Shown: one piece after another, positions 21,265 through 34,042 of the stretch | Position numbering within the stretch: the first letter of the stretch is position 1 | How the letters are laid out: each line of letters begins with the position of its first letter | DNA from: Ophioderma brevispina | Lineage: Eukaryota > Echinodermata > Ophiuroidea > Amphilepidida > Ophiodermatidae | NCBI GenBank assembly: GCA_023653785.1 | Contig: JAMKCH010035789.1 | Coordinates: 62,001 to 126,000 of the forward strand | DNA: 64,000 nucleotides | Reading direction: 5' to 3' | Notes under the pieces: model-generated | What the model was told of the DNA's origin: nothing | Databases searched by the model: none | Seen by the model: the letters and a program-made list of their open reading frames with translations, nothing else | Position numbers and translations under genes: made by a program

Positions 21265-22630
21265 GAAACATGCACCATCTATTCAGTCATGGAAGAAAGA
21301 GATAAGAAGGAAGCACATCGACCCACTTGGCTTTTGAACGAGCTATCTGCCGCCCCATAATTGCGATTGTTATTCATATCCTCACAAGTGACCCTTCCGA
21401 GGATAATCCTAGTCCGATTTTCTCGCTCGAGAAAATTCGCAGTTCGTGGTTCTTTCTTCATTGCGTAAAGATTCCGGGTCTTCGGGAATCAGCTAATCAG
21501 CACGCGATGAATGCTGCGAAGAAAATACTCAAACATATGGCGGCTTCCGATCAACACGCCCGGGGTGTTCTTGGATTTTGGTCGGGAACCCATGCTAGTT
21601 CCAAAAAAGAGGGGTATCAAATTCACAATAATCAAGTTCTAGGCCCGCTAGGAGTACAAATTCAGTTGTGAATATGACTGCTTTTCAATGATATAAATAG
21701 GAAAAATTAACCTAAACTCTCAGCAAATAACCCTAAGTGTTGTATTTTTTTCTTGCAGTAGCAGCAAGTGTACTTTTTTTTTTCATGTATTGAGAACAGG
21801 TCCCGCAAGGGGTATAATCTCACTGCAAATTATCTTCAATCTTCAATCAATCTTTATTTGTTCACACATCATAGAATACAGCAAAAACAATATGATAATA
21901 ATTGGGTCAATAATGCCAGTACAGTGAAAAAATAATTGTTACAATATTCATCAAAAATATTTTGCATACAAGTAAGATGTTTATAATAAATTATAAATGG
22001 AATTTCAAAAGAGAGTATAGAACTGGGATAGGCCTAATACTAGTGGAAAATACATTTAAAATAGCAACAGTAAGGATGTCATATTCCTGCTCACCGTTAG
22101 GTGTCTATTTGTACTGAAAACTACAATTTCACCAAAACTGGTCCAATTAGGGCCGGGTATATTTTAACTGAAATTTGGTCCCGTTAGGTGTCACTTTCCG
22201 ACCCCTGGAACTAGCATGGGTGCCAAAGAAAATCCAAGACGGCTCTCCCGGGTCAAAACGTTAAAATTTAGTCAAACTTTCATCCTTTATTTCTCACACT
22301 GGGCCGTCGTGGCACTAGCTTAACGCATAACGATGTACAAACACTGCGTATTTAACAAATACACACCGGAGACAGCCGGAACATGTTGTAATATGCAATA
22401 TACGTTTACACTTTTACGTGTTCGTATATAGAGTTTTCCAAAATTCTCCAGTAATGATTGCTCGCCTATCATCGATTCCGGCTGGGGATTACGGTCAAAG
22501 GTTCGCTGGTGAATCCCTTGCTTTTGTGCGGGTGAATGGATAACATGATTAAAATCGGATGGTTGAAGTCGATGTGCTTCCTTCTTATCTCATTCTTCCA
22601 TGATTCAGTGAATATGTGTTCGACATGATA
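21265..22630. mobile_element. 1.37-kb foldback element, copy 1
   Basis: The outer parts pair AGATAAGAAGGAAGCACATC (21300) with GATGTGCTTCCTTCTTATCT (22571). An inner pair is GGAACCCATGCTAGTTCC (21585) with GGAACTAGCATGGGT (22206). Between them are TCCCGCAAGGGGTATAATCT-type segments and a stretch of about 400 bp (21722-22140) repeated almost exactly in the second copy at 50345-50760. The 114-codon frame at 21327-21671 lies across the arm and has no known domain. Its loss of frame in the second copy argues against a real protein. Confidence 0.6.
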
Positions 22631-23284
22631 TGCCATTACACTAGTTCACCACATCTGAATGTATGTCCACTCGTGCTGTGCTCGTCTTTGTTTGTTGAAT
22701 CCGATAAGGTGATACCCGCCAAGTACCCAGGCTAAAAATTGTTTAACATCGCGAGATTCTCTTTTTGTATGTTTGCAAACAATCTTGTTGAAACAAGAAC
22801 GAATAATTGTCATGTTTGCAATAGAGGCTATCATCGGCATTAACAAATGCAATCAGGCATTCAAGAACTTCAGAGCTTCGTGCTGCAAAAAATCAAAACT
22901 CGAAAACGATGCATTGGTCGAACTTTGCAGTAGGAGTGGCACTGGCCAGACTTAACTCATGCAAACGTTATTTAGAGAGGCTTATAGTGTATGTCAAATT
23001 CATGGTTAGCACATTGTTACCGTACAAAAAACACGCGAGTTTTGCCGTTTTCGACAGGTACTTTGAAAGCTACACTGGTAAGTGGGAGGTGCACCTTAAG
23101 AAAAGAAAAAAAAAGAACTGTTTTGTCCTCTATATGGAACCCTGGAGAATGGAACCCTTAAAACGGTTCTTAAAAATCTCAGAACCCAAAAAGGTTCCTA
23201 ACAGAATCGTAAAATGTGCTCTAGATGAGGTGACATATGACGTCAACGATGGACAGGGGAAAAAATCACTGCCCCGACAGTATG
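22631..23284. other. Mostly unique DNA with a 159-codon open frame
   Basis: A plus-strand frame (22909-23388) is the longest in the window. Its product has no recognisable motif, and it runs from unique DNA into an interspersed repeat (23285 on) and a MITE. It is judged a chance frame. Confidence 0.4.
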
Positions 23285-23775
23285 CGTGTGCACCTGTAAG
23301 GCTTGTGCTTTTAAAATTCGCGCTCAATCAGTATAATAAGGCTATTAGTGTGGGTTGGTATGTCTATGAAACAGCAGTTCCAGTATGATTTTGGTGCTAA
23401 ACTTGATTTTCTTGCTGTTTTTCATTCATAGGGGACCAAAAACAGTCAGAAAATGATGAACGCGTTAGTGTACATTAAAACACAATTTGACGCGATCTTG
23501 AAATTTTCCCTGTATTAACATTACCCCCCCCCCCCCCCCCCCCCCCCCTTGAAGAAGGGGGCATCAGTCCGAAAATTTGCACCCCATCATGGGTTGTCTG
23601 AAGGTTAGGTCCTAATGAAACCCAAACAGCAACAAAATCAATTTAGCATGACAATCCTACGGGAATACACACCAACCCACACTATATTGAATGCTGTAGC
23701 ATCTCAACATGTCAGTAGACCAGGTGCTAATTTGTGTTTGTAAACATTCATGTCACATCATATATATAACAGTTA
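23285..23775 (+). repeat. Interspersed repeat interrupted by a MITE
   Basis: Matches 12050-12240 on both sides of the insertion at 23348-23682 (TTCGCGCTCAATCAGTATAA before, GTCAGTAGACCAGGTGCTAA after). Confidence 0.6.
23348..23682. mobile_element. 335-bp TA-flanked MITE, deletion derivative of 48058-48945
   Basis: The ends GTGTGGGTTGGT and ACCAACCCACAC are bracketed by TA, as expected for Tc1/mariner-type insertion. Arms include ACTTGATTTTCTTGCTGTTT on the left and its counterpart on the right. The middle retains TTAGTGTACATTAAAACAC and an AATTTTCCCTGTA block found in the long copy, but most of the arms are deleted. A pure C25 tract (23524-23548) is in the loop side. Confidence 0.75.
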
Positions 23776-25617
23776 AAGAACTCTTTTGTTTCATTGAAGA
23801 ACCTACGGGTTCCAATACGGCGAAAGTATGAGCGTGCATATTAAATTAGCCAGCCTAGTGATGACGTAGCACCGTTTTTTTTTTGGGGAAAAAATGATTG
23901 TGCTCGTCAGAGCCCATAGATATTGTGTGTAAAAACAACTACCGATAGAAATGTTAAATTTTCTCAAAGGGTTCTGTAGGTTTAGACCCAGTTGAGGGAT
24001 GTTCTCGTAAGAAAACAACATTTCTGACACTCCGATGCAAAAATATCCATAAAACCCCATTCGATTTTTGGAGAAATTTGAGATTAATTTTCATTTATGG
24101 GGCGACTGATAACGTTAGTCTCTCACGCAGAACCAATTAGATAATATCTTTCGCAGTCTGTGACAAAGAATACACCGTGGGTAAAGACTTTCCGCCCCGC
24201 CGTAGGGGTTTCAATATTGAAGAGAAGTTTATAACCTCTTTTGCGCCTGAGTTTCATAGGAAAGGCTATCACCAACATACCTTAATTCCAAAATTTCATA
24301 AATAAGCAGTTATTGTGTATATTTAAAAAGGCCCATAGGACACTGCGCAATTATTTTCCGGTATTGTAAACAACTTATTGATGCTTGTAGCATCATATGG
24401 AGAAGAGTTCAGCCAAAATAATTTGCAGATGATCACTTACTATCTCCACAATTTTCAAAATTCCTTGAATCGATCGCAGTATTCAAATCACAATTGATGT
24501 CAACTGCTTCGGAAAAACTGGTGGTGGTCGTTGTGTAGTGTGGTGTGTGTTTGTTTGGTCGTCGCTTCGTCGTATCCAACTGGCCCGCCTTCTGCCATTT
24601 TTAATTAGAGCACCTAAACCAAATGTTTAAAAAGGTAGGTTAAGGGCACATGTATTACAAATTTGATAATTCAAGTAGGCTTTTACATGAGAGTGGAACT
24701 CACACCAGTAAGCTATTATTCCTTTGAAAATTTTGCTCTCAAATGACTTACGAAGTAAGTCTATATTAAACTGCTGGATGATAGATTTTGACTAGTTTGA
24801 TGCATAATTGAATTATTATTGTTTTGACTAATTAATTCGAAAAAAAACAGTTTGTAATATGTGATCATAATGATAAAAAATCATTTTGCGTACAAATTAC
24901 AGAGTGAGCACATTCTACATACAAATGTATACAAATTGCTCGAAACGTACGAGACTTGCTTTTAAATCGAGCATAATGTCCTATTTACCAAGCAAATAAA
25001 AGCTGAAAGGTTACACTTCTATCATGCTATAATCTCAATTAAACTAGAAGACTCAAATTCTCCAATTAGAAAACCCAGACCCCCTTAAAATCCGGATCCG
25101 GAATTGTTGTTATACACAGACTGTTTTCCTATACATAAATGTTTACTGCATTAAAACAGAAAATCACATTCATCTCAAACTTTAGAATTGAGCATTTAGG
25201 TTAACTACTCTTCAGTTCTGGTTGACTATTTTAATTAATACACACACAAAAACTATATTTCAAAAGTTCTGAGTCAGCCTTTAAATTTGCAATCACTTAT
25301 GGAAACATCGATAATACAGGTGATGATATTTTGGCCTGGTTGCCTGGGGAGTTATGGGAGATAATTTTTTTTTTTTTGTTATTCATTTAAAGGTGATACG
25401 CGTTTCTTATCTCCTGGCTCCACTCCCGAAATTACATCTTTAGTATTTATTGCTATTATTGATTGATTTGGTGTCTATAATTTCAATCGAGCTGAAATAT
25501 AATCTTTGTTGCTTTTTCATTGGGGAATATAAATCACACCTAATGTAAAAAAAAAGTGACGCCCATTTCCAAGTCCAGCATTGTGTTATCAAATTTGATA
25601 GTTTGAAGGCTATATGT
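23776..25617. other. Unique AT-rich DNA, no gene seen
   Basis: No domain, repeat partner or convincing exon was recognised in 1.8 kb. A G/T-rich stretch lies near 24515-24580. Confidence 0.4.
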
Positions 25618-25885
25618 GCCAGGTAGGCCCGTAACCAGGATTTTTTAGGGGAGGGCGATTTTTTTTTCAAAAAGGGACATTTTTCCCCAAATTCGCCAAC
25701 AAAAGGGGGGGGAGGCGAATTTGGAAAAAATGGACCGTTTTTTTTACCGAAATTTAAACCTTTTTTTGACAAAATAGCAAAAAAAAAACCCGCTCATTGT
25801 TTTGCCTTTTAAGCATTTTTAGGGGGGTTAGATGCTTTTGAATTGGCGGGGGGCGTCCGCCCCTCGCCCACCTAAAAAAGCTCAT
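25618..25885. repeat. Decayed repeat starting AGGCCCGTAACCAGG
   Basis: The start GGCCCGTAACCAGGATTTTT and the end GGGGGGCGTCCGCCCC are separated by A- and T-rich runs such as AAAAAGGGACATTTTT. The pattern is similar to the piece at 63846-63990 (GGCCTGTACGCGGGGGG, then AAAAAGGTCCAAATTT). This form of degenerate element is common in invertebrate genomes. The open minus frame over it is low complexity. Confidence 0.4.
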
Positions 25886-26170
25886 TTCGTAAAATGTTTT
25901 TTTTCAAGAAAAACTATTGTTTATTCGGTATACCATTATAGGTAGTTTCATGTTACTCCCGTTACATTTTGACAACAATTGTAGTATTCAAAATAATTCA
26001 ATGATAACTGACAAGTACTGGCTTATTCATGTTCTCTACACAATACTTATAGACCCATTTTATCAAATCACATAAACATTACATTTGTGAGTAAACTAAT
26101 GTAATATTTATCAACAAAGTCTGAACTGGTACTCGCGTTACATCAAACCACAATCTACATTTACGTTTTT
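25886..26170. other. Unique DNA
   Basis: Nothing recognised. Confidence 0.4.
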
Positions 26171-26398
26171 ACACTGTAAAAATATTTTACTCATGTTGCG
26201 TAAAAAGGACACAGCTCTTAGTGTTGAGTAAAATCTTAGTCAAAAGTTGAGTAAACCTTGCTCATTGTTGGACTAAATGCTTAGTCATGTTGGGTAAAAT
26301 ACAATCAGCTTTGTGTAAGGTTTACTCAACTTTAACTAAGATTTCACTCACACATTTTAAGAGCTGTGACCTTTTTTTACTCAAAATTTTTGGAGTGT
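26171..26398. mobile_element. 228-bp MITE with ACACT termini
   Basis: The left end ACACTGTAAAAATATTTT pairs with the right end AAAATTTTTGGAGTGT. Inside, ACAGCTCTTA pairs with TAAGAGCTGT, TTGAGTAAACCTT with AGGTTTACTCAA, and GAGTAAAATCTTAGT with ACTAAGATTTCACTC. The whole element folds back on itself. Confidence 0.7.
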
Positions 26399-26435
26399 AA
26401 CTTGTCCAGTATTTCTCCTCAAGGGAAGGCAACTG

Positions 26436-27543
26436 CTGGACGCATAACCCCGCAGCCGCGCGCAATGGCTGTAGCCGGCCTAAAACTAACACGGGGATCC
26501 GTCTGCTCATTTCAGTCACGGGTTAAGGGTATTTAGCCGGCTGACTATGTTTTCAGTTCTAGACTTATGGACCCATCTTTTTTACCTTCATGCGGGGACA
26601 ATTGATATAATTATTAAAGAACAATATACAGAAAAAAATAAAAATCTTAAAAAAGGAATTTTATTATGGGAATAACAGCCAATTTTTGGAAAAAATAAAG
26701 ATTTGATGACGTCACGGCATTGATTGGTTTATTATTTGCTTCGGGGGACCCATTCAGGTAAAAATGACGTACGTATCCTACATTGGAAAAAAGCAACCGA
26801 TTATCGTCATCGTACGTCGGTTTTTGAATCAGTAGGGAAAAGGTAAATTTTGTACTGTTAGGACATAATACACGGTGTCTTTTGGAAAAAAACAATAGCA
26901 CTTTGGGCAGAGAGGGTCATGTACAGACCTTGATTTAACATAGTCGGATTTATATAGATCGGTAGACCCGAAGAAGACCAAACTGATATCTGATACCTGA
27001 CACGTGATCTGGTACCTGACACGTGACACCAAATATTCATCTCGTTACCGTTTATAACTACAATACGGCAAAGCAGCAAGCATTCTGTATCTCTGTTGTC
27101 ACCGCGTAATCGATCAAGATGTGAGACTATACAAGTGAGTGATGTACAGGGAGGGTAGGACACGATCTGTTCGATTTGGGCATTGGATTTCCAAACGGTA
27201 ATTTTGAAAACTGCTACATGCATTTACTATGGCAGTCTCGGTCCAGTGACATTAAAAAATCATCTCTTAAACCTTTGTTCAAAAGATCTTAGTAATATCA
27301 TGATAAATTAAGAAAAAAATATGAAGTTCACATCAATCATGCTTCTGGTAAACTACCTGTGCATAAATTCAAAACTCCAGAAACTTCCCCTGCAAAAGTA
27401 ATCTCTATCAAAAAGAATACCCTTGAACATACGCGCCAGGGCTACAGAGCTATGCGCTCTGTAGCCATGCGCACCGATACACTTCTAATATCAAAACAGC
27501 CCTATTATAATTATTATACACCCCAAAACCATTGCACTCCTGG
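26436..27543 (+). mobile_element. Element X, copy C (1.1-kb internal-deletion derivative)
   Basis: It has the same start (CTGGACGCATAACCCCGCAG) and end (CCATTGCACTCCTGG) as 5670-8904, but about 2.1 kb of the centre is missing near 27130-27330. The tRNA-like part, the tandem array and most AT-rich DNA are gone. Keeping both tips while losing the middle is the usual form of a mobilised non-autonomous derivative. The terminal hairpin is perfect here (27440-27466). Confidence 0.75.
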
Positions 27544-28036
27544 GTACGCCACACTAGGTGATTGCCATGCAATATATTGCAGCTACTACAGAACCATTTT
27601 TTTAACTGTAATTGAGCAAAAATTATTTAGCCGGGATCACCCATTTAGTGGTTAACTTGCGTTACCATATTTACGTGACTCGCGTTACACTTTTGGACAC
27701 TACATTCTCTCTTCACATTTTACTTGCACAGAAGTAACCCAGATAGGCAATGTCTGCAATGGTCGTATCGGTCGCAGTTGGCAAGTCACTGTCGGGTTAA
27801 CGTTGGATATAGACGTAGAAATCATTTGCAACACTGGCCCAAATTTGTAATGTGTTTGGCATTGCCGTTTGACATCTCTTTTATTCCAACGAAATTATTG
27901 TTTATTAATCATTTGTTCTTCTACTGAGGTGCTCTATGCAAGTTTTCTTAATAAATAGACGCAATTGGATTTATTTAACAACAGTGACTAAATAACACAA
28001 TGAAGAATGGAAGAGTTCACACTTGCATACTGTGCT

Positions 28037-28068
<32 letters not shown>

Positions 28069-28489
28069 TCTCTCTCCCTCTCCCCTGTGCATAGTCACTG
28101 ACTTCTATTGTCATTGTGGTTCTAACACTTGTTTTCATGGAGATACCAGTTTTAAAAACTTGCTGTATAACGCGTCATCGTGGAAATACCACACCATTGA
28201 ACTTGGACATTATAAGTCACCCGAGATCTTGTAGTTAAGTGTAGCCTGGAGAAATTTCATAAAATAAAGGGACATGTGAATTGTTTTAACATAAGTTTTT
28301 ACCGAAAAAAAAAACATTCTCCGGCTCCATGTAAATTGAAGAGCTTTTAATGTAGAAGCGAGGAGAGATCTCATTTTAAGCCTACTCCTGTTTGACTGTA
28401 GAGAACGTAAAAGAAGGCGTAGCTTAGCTTCTGTTTTGGTTTCGTCGGCAGGGTAGCTTTATGAATAGGCTACATAACGCCAACACTAA
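27544..28489. other. Unique DNA with a (CT)n microsatellite
   Basis: A CT-rich run (TCTCTCTCTC with TTCTC interruptions) spans about 28037-28085. No gene was recognised. Frames 27359-27655 and 28007-28234 overlap repeats and are not protein-like. Confidence 0.5.
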
Positions 28490-29038
28490 TTAAAGCAATA
28501 TTAGCACATTTTTTTGAAGAGCGCCCCCAATTTTTCAAAAATTTGGAGATTTTTACACGATTGCATTGGTAACTGGCTAGTAAACTATACCTGTGAATGG
28601 TAAGCTCGAAAATGTCTATGTGTCACAACAACGAAGGAATTTGTACAAGAATAATTATTATCGGGGGATCCCCGAAATAATACAACGGCTGCTTCCAATG
28701 TGAAAAAAAAAATAGCCGGGAAATAGCGCCATGTACGTGTCTACGCTCATCCATTAGTTGTTTTAATAGTTCAGGCAAACCAAGTTAGAGGTTATTTTCT
28801 CGAGGTGGCACTATTTCATCATGGACGGACATAAACGTAGCATTTCCAGCTCTGCCGTCAAGTCCAATCTGGGATCCCAATTCTAATGCAAAATCGCTTA
28901 TTTTGTGATAAATACGCATTTTTAGCATTCTCGTTTGCAGGTATAGTTTCCTAGACAATTACCTTCGTAAAGGTGCACCAAATATCAAATTTTGAAAATT
29001 GGGGGCGCTCTTCAAAAAATGTGCTAATATTTGCTTAA
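28490..29038. mobile_element. 549-bp TTAA-flanked inverted-repeat element
   Basis: TTAA at 28490-28493 and 29035-29038 flank AGCAATATTAGCACATTTT at the left and AAAATGTGCTAATATTTGC at the right. The arms continue through GAAGAGCGCCCCCAATTTTT and its complement. No transposase is present. It inserted next to the 3' end of the LINE at 29075-30335. Confidence 0.7.
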
Positions 29039-29074
29039 CATAGGCGGTGTCAAGAACCGTGCAACAATAAGACT

Positions 29075-30335
29075 AATAAAAATGGCAAATGGATGGGGCT
29101 GGAATACCAATCGACTCCACCACTCTGTGCTGTGATGAAGAACAAAGTTGAATTTGATTTTTAAAGTGGTTGACTGTTGAAGAGTCAACTAGGCTCTCCA
29201 GGCAGCATTTCCCATCTCTTATAGAAAGAAAAAATCTATGAACGTCTTTCTTGATGAAGTTATCTTCAGGCTGAGTTTGTGTTTCCTCTGGTAGACATGG
29301 AATGATTTGACGTTTCAATGTAGCGCGTTTTGTCCATACCAACATCATTATTAATGATCTTATAAAGCATAATGAGTCTGTTGTTTTTTCCGTTCCTCCA
29401 AAGTAATCCATTCAAGATGATGCAACATGGAGGTGACGCTACTGTCTCTTTTGACATCTGCCACTTGTCCTGCCATTCTTCAAGTTTATGAAGGTTTGGT
29501 GAAGAGATATCAATGGGTTTTTTACCTGAGGAATAAACTAGGCAATCGTCTGCAAAGAGCCTAGTTCTATTTTGGAGTTCGTCTGGTAAGTCATTTATAT
29601 AAAACAGAAACAGCAGTGGTCCAAGTACTGTGCCTTGAGGTACTCCCGACAGCATGTGTCCGATTGGTCAGGAAAATCCTGATCCATTGATTTATAGCCC
29701 CAAAGATACCATAATAGTCTAGTTTTCTTAAAAGACGTTCGTGCGGCACTTTGTCGAACGCTTTAGAAAAATCCAAAACGCCGACATGGATGGTGTTGTC
29801 ATCTTCGATGGAGGATGTGAAGTCATGAGCTGTGAGGAATAATTGGGTTCAGTAGATCTCTTTGCTCGAAACCCATGCTGACTATCTGTAAGAATATCAT
29901 GAGATTCCAGGTGGGTCATTATATGAGAATGAAGAATATGTTCCATCATCTTACAAACTACACTAGTGAGAGACACTGGTCTGTAGTTCTCAGGCTTGGT
30001 CTTATCTTCCTTATACACTCCACATACATTGGCATTTCTTCATTGGGTGGTAATACTCCTTTGTCTAATTATTGTTGAAACAGTGTGTTAGTACTGGAGC
30101 CAATTCGTCTGCTGTGGTCTTAAGCACCCACGGAGGAAGGCCGTCGGGACCAGCTGTTTTGTTGGCTTTCAAGTTACTGATTAACTTATGGACACCTGTT
30201 TCATCAATGATGAGTTCTGGTATATCTGTGTAGTTAGAAACACCAATGGTAGGGATATTTGATAAATCTCCACTCGTGAAGACACTTGCAAATTGAGCGT
30301 TGAGAGCTTCTGCCTGCTTTTCCCCGGGATCCGGG
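29075..30335 (-). mobile_element. CR1/jockey-type LINE, reverse transcriptase and C-terminus
   Basis: The minus strand carries, in order from 30335: LISNLKANKTAGPDGLPPWV (RT block 1), NYRPVSLTS and HGFRAKRSTE, DFSKAFDKVPHERLL, SGVPQGTVLGPLLFLFYIND, FADDCLVY (the catalytic Asp pair), then a C-terminal tail with LVDSSTVNHFKNQI. These are the canonical order and motifs of non-LTR retrotransposon RTs. At least three frame changes and one stop break it, so it is inactive. The 5' part (ORF1, endonuclease) is absent, as is usual for 5'-truncated LINE copies. CR1/jockey assignment is from motif style and is tentative; RT identity is firm. Confidence 0.9.
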
Positions 30336-30800
30336 ATCTTAGTATGTAGAGGATATCATCGCTAAATGCAAGAAACCTTCAACACCACTAACGTGTGTGT
30401 AATTTTACACACATCCTCACTTCCACTGTACACGGGTGGGTGTGTAGGGTGTGCGTGTGCGTTTAGATACACATACAGCCATGGATACACACCTCACTAC
30501 ACCACACTGCGGACATTATTACATCCAAGGACGTCCTTTTTTGTAACGATGTTAAATGTGTTAAGTGTTACTTTGTTCCGTAATTAATTTCTTAGACACA
30601 ACCCGTCACCCAAGCACTCTATGGAATAAAGCGCAATTATTTTGCGTTTTATTCTGTAATATTGTAATCGGGAGGGCTATCCGCACGCGCAAGTGTGTGT
30701 GCGCGTGTGTGTGTATGTTTGTATGTTTGCGTCTCCTACTATCTAGTGATCCACTCGAAACCCTAAGCAACCAAAAATATTTGAAATTTGCAGCAATAGC
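30336..30800. other. Unique DNA with short GT/AC-rich runs
   Basis: GTGTGTGCGCGTGTGTGTG-type and ACACAC runs near 30390-30510 and 30690-30725. No gene was recognised. Confidence 0.4.
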
Positions 30801-31156
30801 TTAAAGGGGGATGGCCCGATTTAAGAATATGAAGTTTTCATCTTGATAGATTAGCTTTCACTCCAAAATCCCATCTGTAAAGTTTCGAGCCGACATTTCA
30901 ATCCGTTTTGATGCAAAAGCTAAAAACGTAATTTTGTAAGCCCCATAGAGTACTGTGTAAAATTAATATTGGTCGACCAAAATGGGGCACATTGTCGCTC
31001 ATAACTTCCGAACTAAACATCCTTTGGCTTTAAGATTTCACAGGGTAAATGAGAAAAAATAGTAGCTTTCTTCTGATACCAAAATGTCGACCACTTCCGG
31101 TAAAATCTGGGGATTCTGGGGACGAGGCTATTAGCGATCGGGCCATGAACCTTTAA
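30801..31156. mobile_element. 356-bp TTAA-flanked MITE, GGCCCGAT termini
   Basis: TTAAAGGGGGATGGCCCGAT at the left and GCGATCGGGCCATGAACCTT then TAA at the right form inverted ends with TTAA at both outer edges (30801-30804 and 31153-31156). The interior has no coding potential. Confidence 0.6.
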
Positions 31157-31290
31157 AATGAAGGATAAGTATGTAGAATTCCCAGAAATGTTTCCAAATA
31201 AAAAAAGAAGAAAACAATTATATTGAAAGATATGAATCTCCATTCAATTATGTGTTGTAGTAAGCATGGTGTTACAGCAACAATTACAGA

Positions 31291-31440
31291 CAGTAATGAC
31301 TAAAATATCAAATTTTGTTATTCGGCTGCTTTGGTGTGATAGTTATTTTGTACGGTATGTCAGTATACCTATAATTGTTACAATACAGACATGCAAAAAT
31401 CTGATTTTTCAATTTTCTGATTTAGCAAATCACTGAGAGT
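31291..31440. mobile_element. Remnant of the CACTATCAG MITE family
   Basis: Colinear with positions 22-175: AATGACTAAAATATC, then CAAAAATCTGATTTTTCA-type sequence, then GATTTAGCAAATCACTGA. Only one half is present and the expected TTAA end is lost. Confidence 0.55.
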
Positions 31441-33415
31441 ATCTACTGATAAGGCCTTTCATGTGAGCTATACACTCAGCTATACTCTCATAAATGGATA
31501 TGTACGCTCGCTTGAACTTCCACAACGCACGGTCGGAGACAAAGTTCCGCAATGCTCGCGCGTGTGACATGTTCAAAAACTAATGAACCGGAGGTAAAAC
31601 TCTTTATGGTGAAGTAAAGAGTTCTTAATTCAGATTTTTAACATCAGTGTTTACTAGTAGCTACTGGTATTTACAAATAATTTTACTTACTCACGAGCAC
31701 AAACGAAATATATACAGTGCAGTACTTCCGTACTTCAGCAATGTTTATCAGTGTTGTGCAGTGCTACCGCTGTAGGTCTACCGGCCCTAGACTATTGTGT
31801 GTATTATCAATTAATTGGCGGAAATGTGTTTTAAATATCATAAAATGTCTCAGTAATATCCTGTACAATCTTGCATTACAGACAACATTTATTTTCGTGA
31901 AATGAAGACAATATCAAATAGAAACTCATGCACGAAACTGGTTTGCCTTGGCTCATCATCATGATGATTATAGTTCCTTTTACAGAAACAATAACATAGA
32001 ATTGCTCATACTTATTATCAACACCAGTAAAAAGATCAAAGTTCAGCGTTCCTGAAGCTTATAATTTTACAATGATAATGTGAATAAGTGACCCGTACTA
32101 ATTTGCACTGTATTTCTAGTGGTATACGGAGTGTATCAGAAAAACAGATTACATTATTGTGATAATTAGTCTCTGAGTAATATGGTGAGTTTTTTTTTTT
32201 GGGGGGGGGGGTTGCTTTTTAATTGCATAGTTAATCCACTTAGATAACGCTTTTTGTAATTGTAAAGCCAAATATGAATTGCAAGCCAATCATTTTTTAA
32301 ATATTTCTTGAACAATATTTATGCGTATATGTGATCATAATAATATATTGAGTATCTGAATTTGGAACGCTGATCTCTTGTAGAGAGGTGAGGTTTAAAA
32401 TAGGCAAAACGAGTACTAGTGCATGTATATACAGCATGAAATCTCATTCAATTCACTTTAGAACAATTTTTTTTCTTGTTAATCTGAACAGATTTCTTTG
32501 CAAACAGTAATTGAATGTGTCATTTCAGTTTGATATTATTCGCCAATTCACCCATGGACATAAATATAAGCAATAGTTTATTATAAAATGCATTTGTTTA
32601 TATTTCGCAGAATATTGAATCTATATCACCATATTTTGTTGTCTTAAAAGAACAATCAGCGTCCAGCAAAGTAGTCAGCATTTGATCTACATAGCGTCTT
32701 AATAAGGTGACTGTGTATTTGGCAAATACAACTGTTTGAAAGTCTCATATGACAAAACCAGAATAAAACAAAACTTTCAATGGCGACACACTTTTGACAA
32801 CTAATTTCGATTACCTATTCCACTAACTTCATCCTGTGTAAATTTTACGAAATTTCATTGCGGGCAAATATGATTTTTCTTTTAAAGTGTAATTCATCAC
32901 GTCTCTTATGGAGAATGGGCATATAGATGGCGTTCTAACATATATATCAAGATTCTCGCAATGGATTGTTCTGATTTTTGCGCGGAGGTAATAGCTCTTG
33001 CATGTTCCTACTTATATCCGTTGTCAAAGTTGTGTCGCCACTGCTCAAAATTGTTCTAAAAATAAGAGACAAGGCCCAAGTCAATTTTAAGACTCTGTTT
33101 AGGACATAGAATTTTGAAATAAACCGCTTAAAGAAACCAAATGAGTTAATCTAGTTATTAAAGACGGTTTAATTTACAATAATCTTGAATATTATTTTCA
33201 TCGGTGGTTTAATTTGTTACTTTGAAACGAAAATTCCAAAGTATATTTTGGCACCCTCTGTAAATACCTTTTTACAGCAATCCAAGCATTATGAATTTTC
33301 CCTCCTGGATTCCGCCCACACTTTCTCGAGGCCCCCCCCCCCGCTAAATTTGTTCATTAAACTTCATAGAAGACAAATCCACTGAGAAATGATGCTCTGC
33401 TGACCCAACAGGTAA
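31441..33415. other. Unique AT-rich DNA, no gene seen
   Basis: Nearly 2 kb without recognised genes. A T/G homopolymer pair lies at 32190-32212 and a C tract near 33332. The frames present are short. Confidence 0.4.
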
Positions 33416-34042
33416 AAGGAAGAAGAATCCGAAACGTAACGTTTACCTGAGAAATAATGCTGACGAAGACAAAATTAAGGACTTACTGAAATTTCAAACA
33501 TGACAACTTGAAGGGAATGACTACTCAAGAAAAGTGGGAAGCTATTGAGAATCAAATCAAAAGCACCATGAACAAGCATGTGCCTACAAAAATGATCTCC
33601 GATAACCACAGTCTTCCTTAGTTCAAAAGGGAGAACAGGAGATTGTGCATGAAGAAAAAGATGATATACAATATAGACCAGTTAGCATTCTACGTCACTT
33701 CTTTTGTTGCCTGCGAATCCATTCCTGCGAATCGTTATGGCCCATAGTATTAAACTCTAACAGATACAATTGCCCAGTAAGGCCGACATATTCAGGATTA
33801 CCAGGCAGCAACATGGTACAAAATTGATGTTACTGGTCTATAGCCAAGCTGATTGGGACAAATACAAGGCTTGTTCCAAAGACCTGCGTCGTAGCCTGAA
33901 AAGCGCTGGAAGGGATTACGTCAAAGACCACATAGAGGGCTCCTTGATGGAAAATGCCAAAGAATTTTGGTCTTTCATAACTTTTCATCAAGAAGCTCCG
34001 GAAGGATGATGGGGGCATTTCTGATCTAAAGGTTGTTATAAC

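Noticed and set aside
21159..21337. His/Thr-rich open frames
   Set aside because: They are the translation of the CA microsatellite.
21327..21671. 114-codon frame in the foldback arm
   Set aside because: The second copy at 50.1 kb does not keep the frame and the complementary arm is also partly open, as expected for inverted repeats.
22909..23388. 159-codon open frame, the longest in the window
   Set aside because: It runs from unique DNA through an interspersed repeat into a MITE and shows no domain or protein-like pattern.
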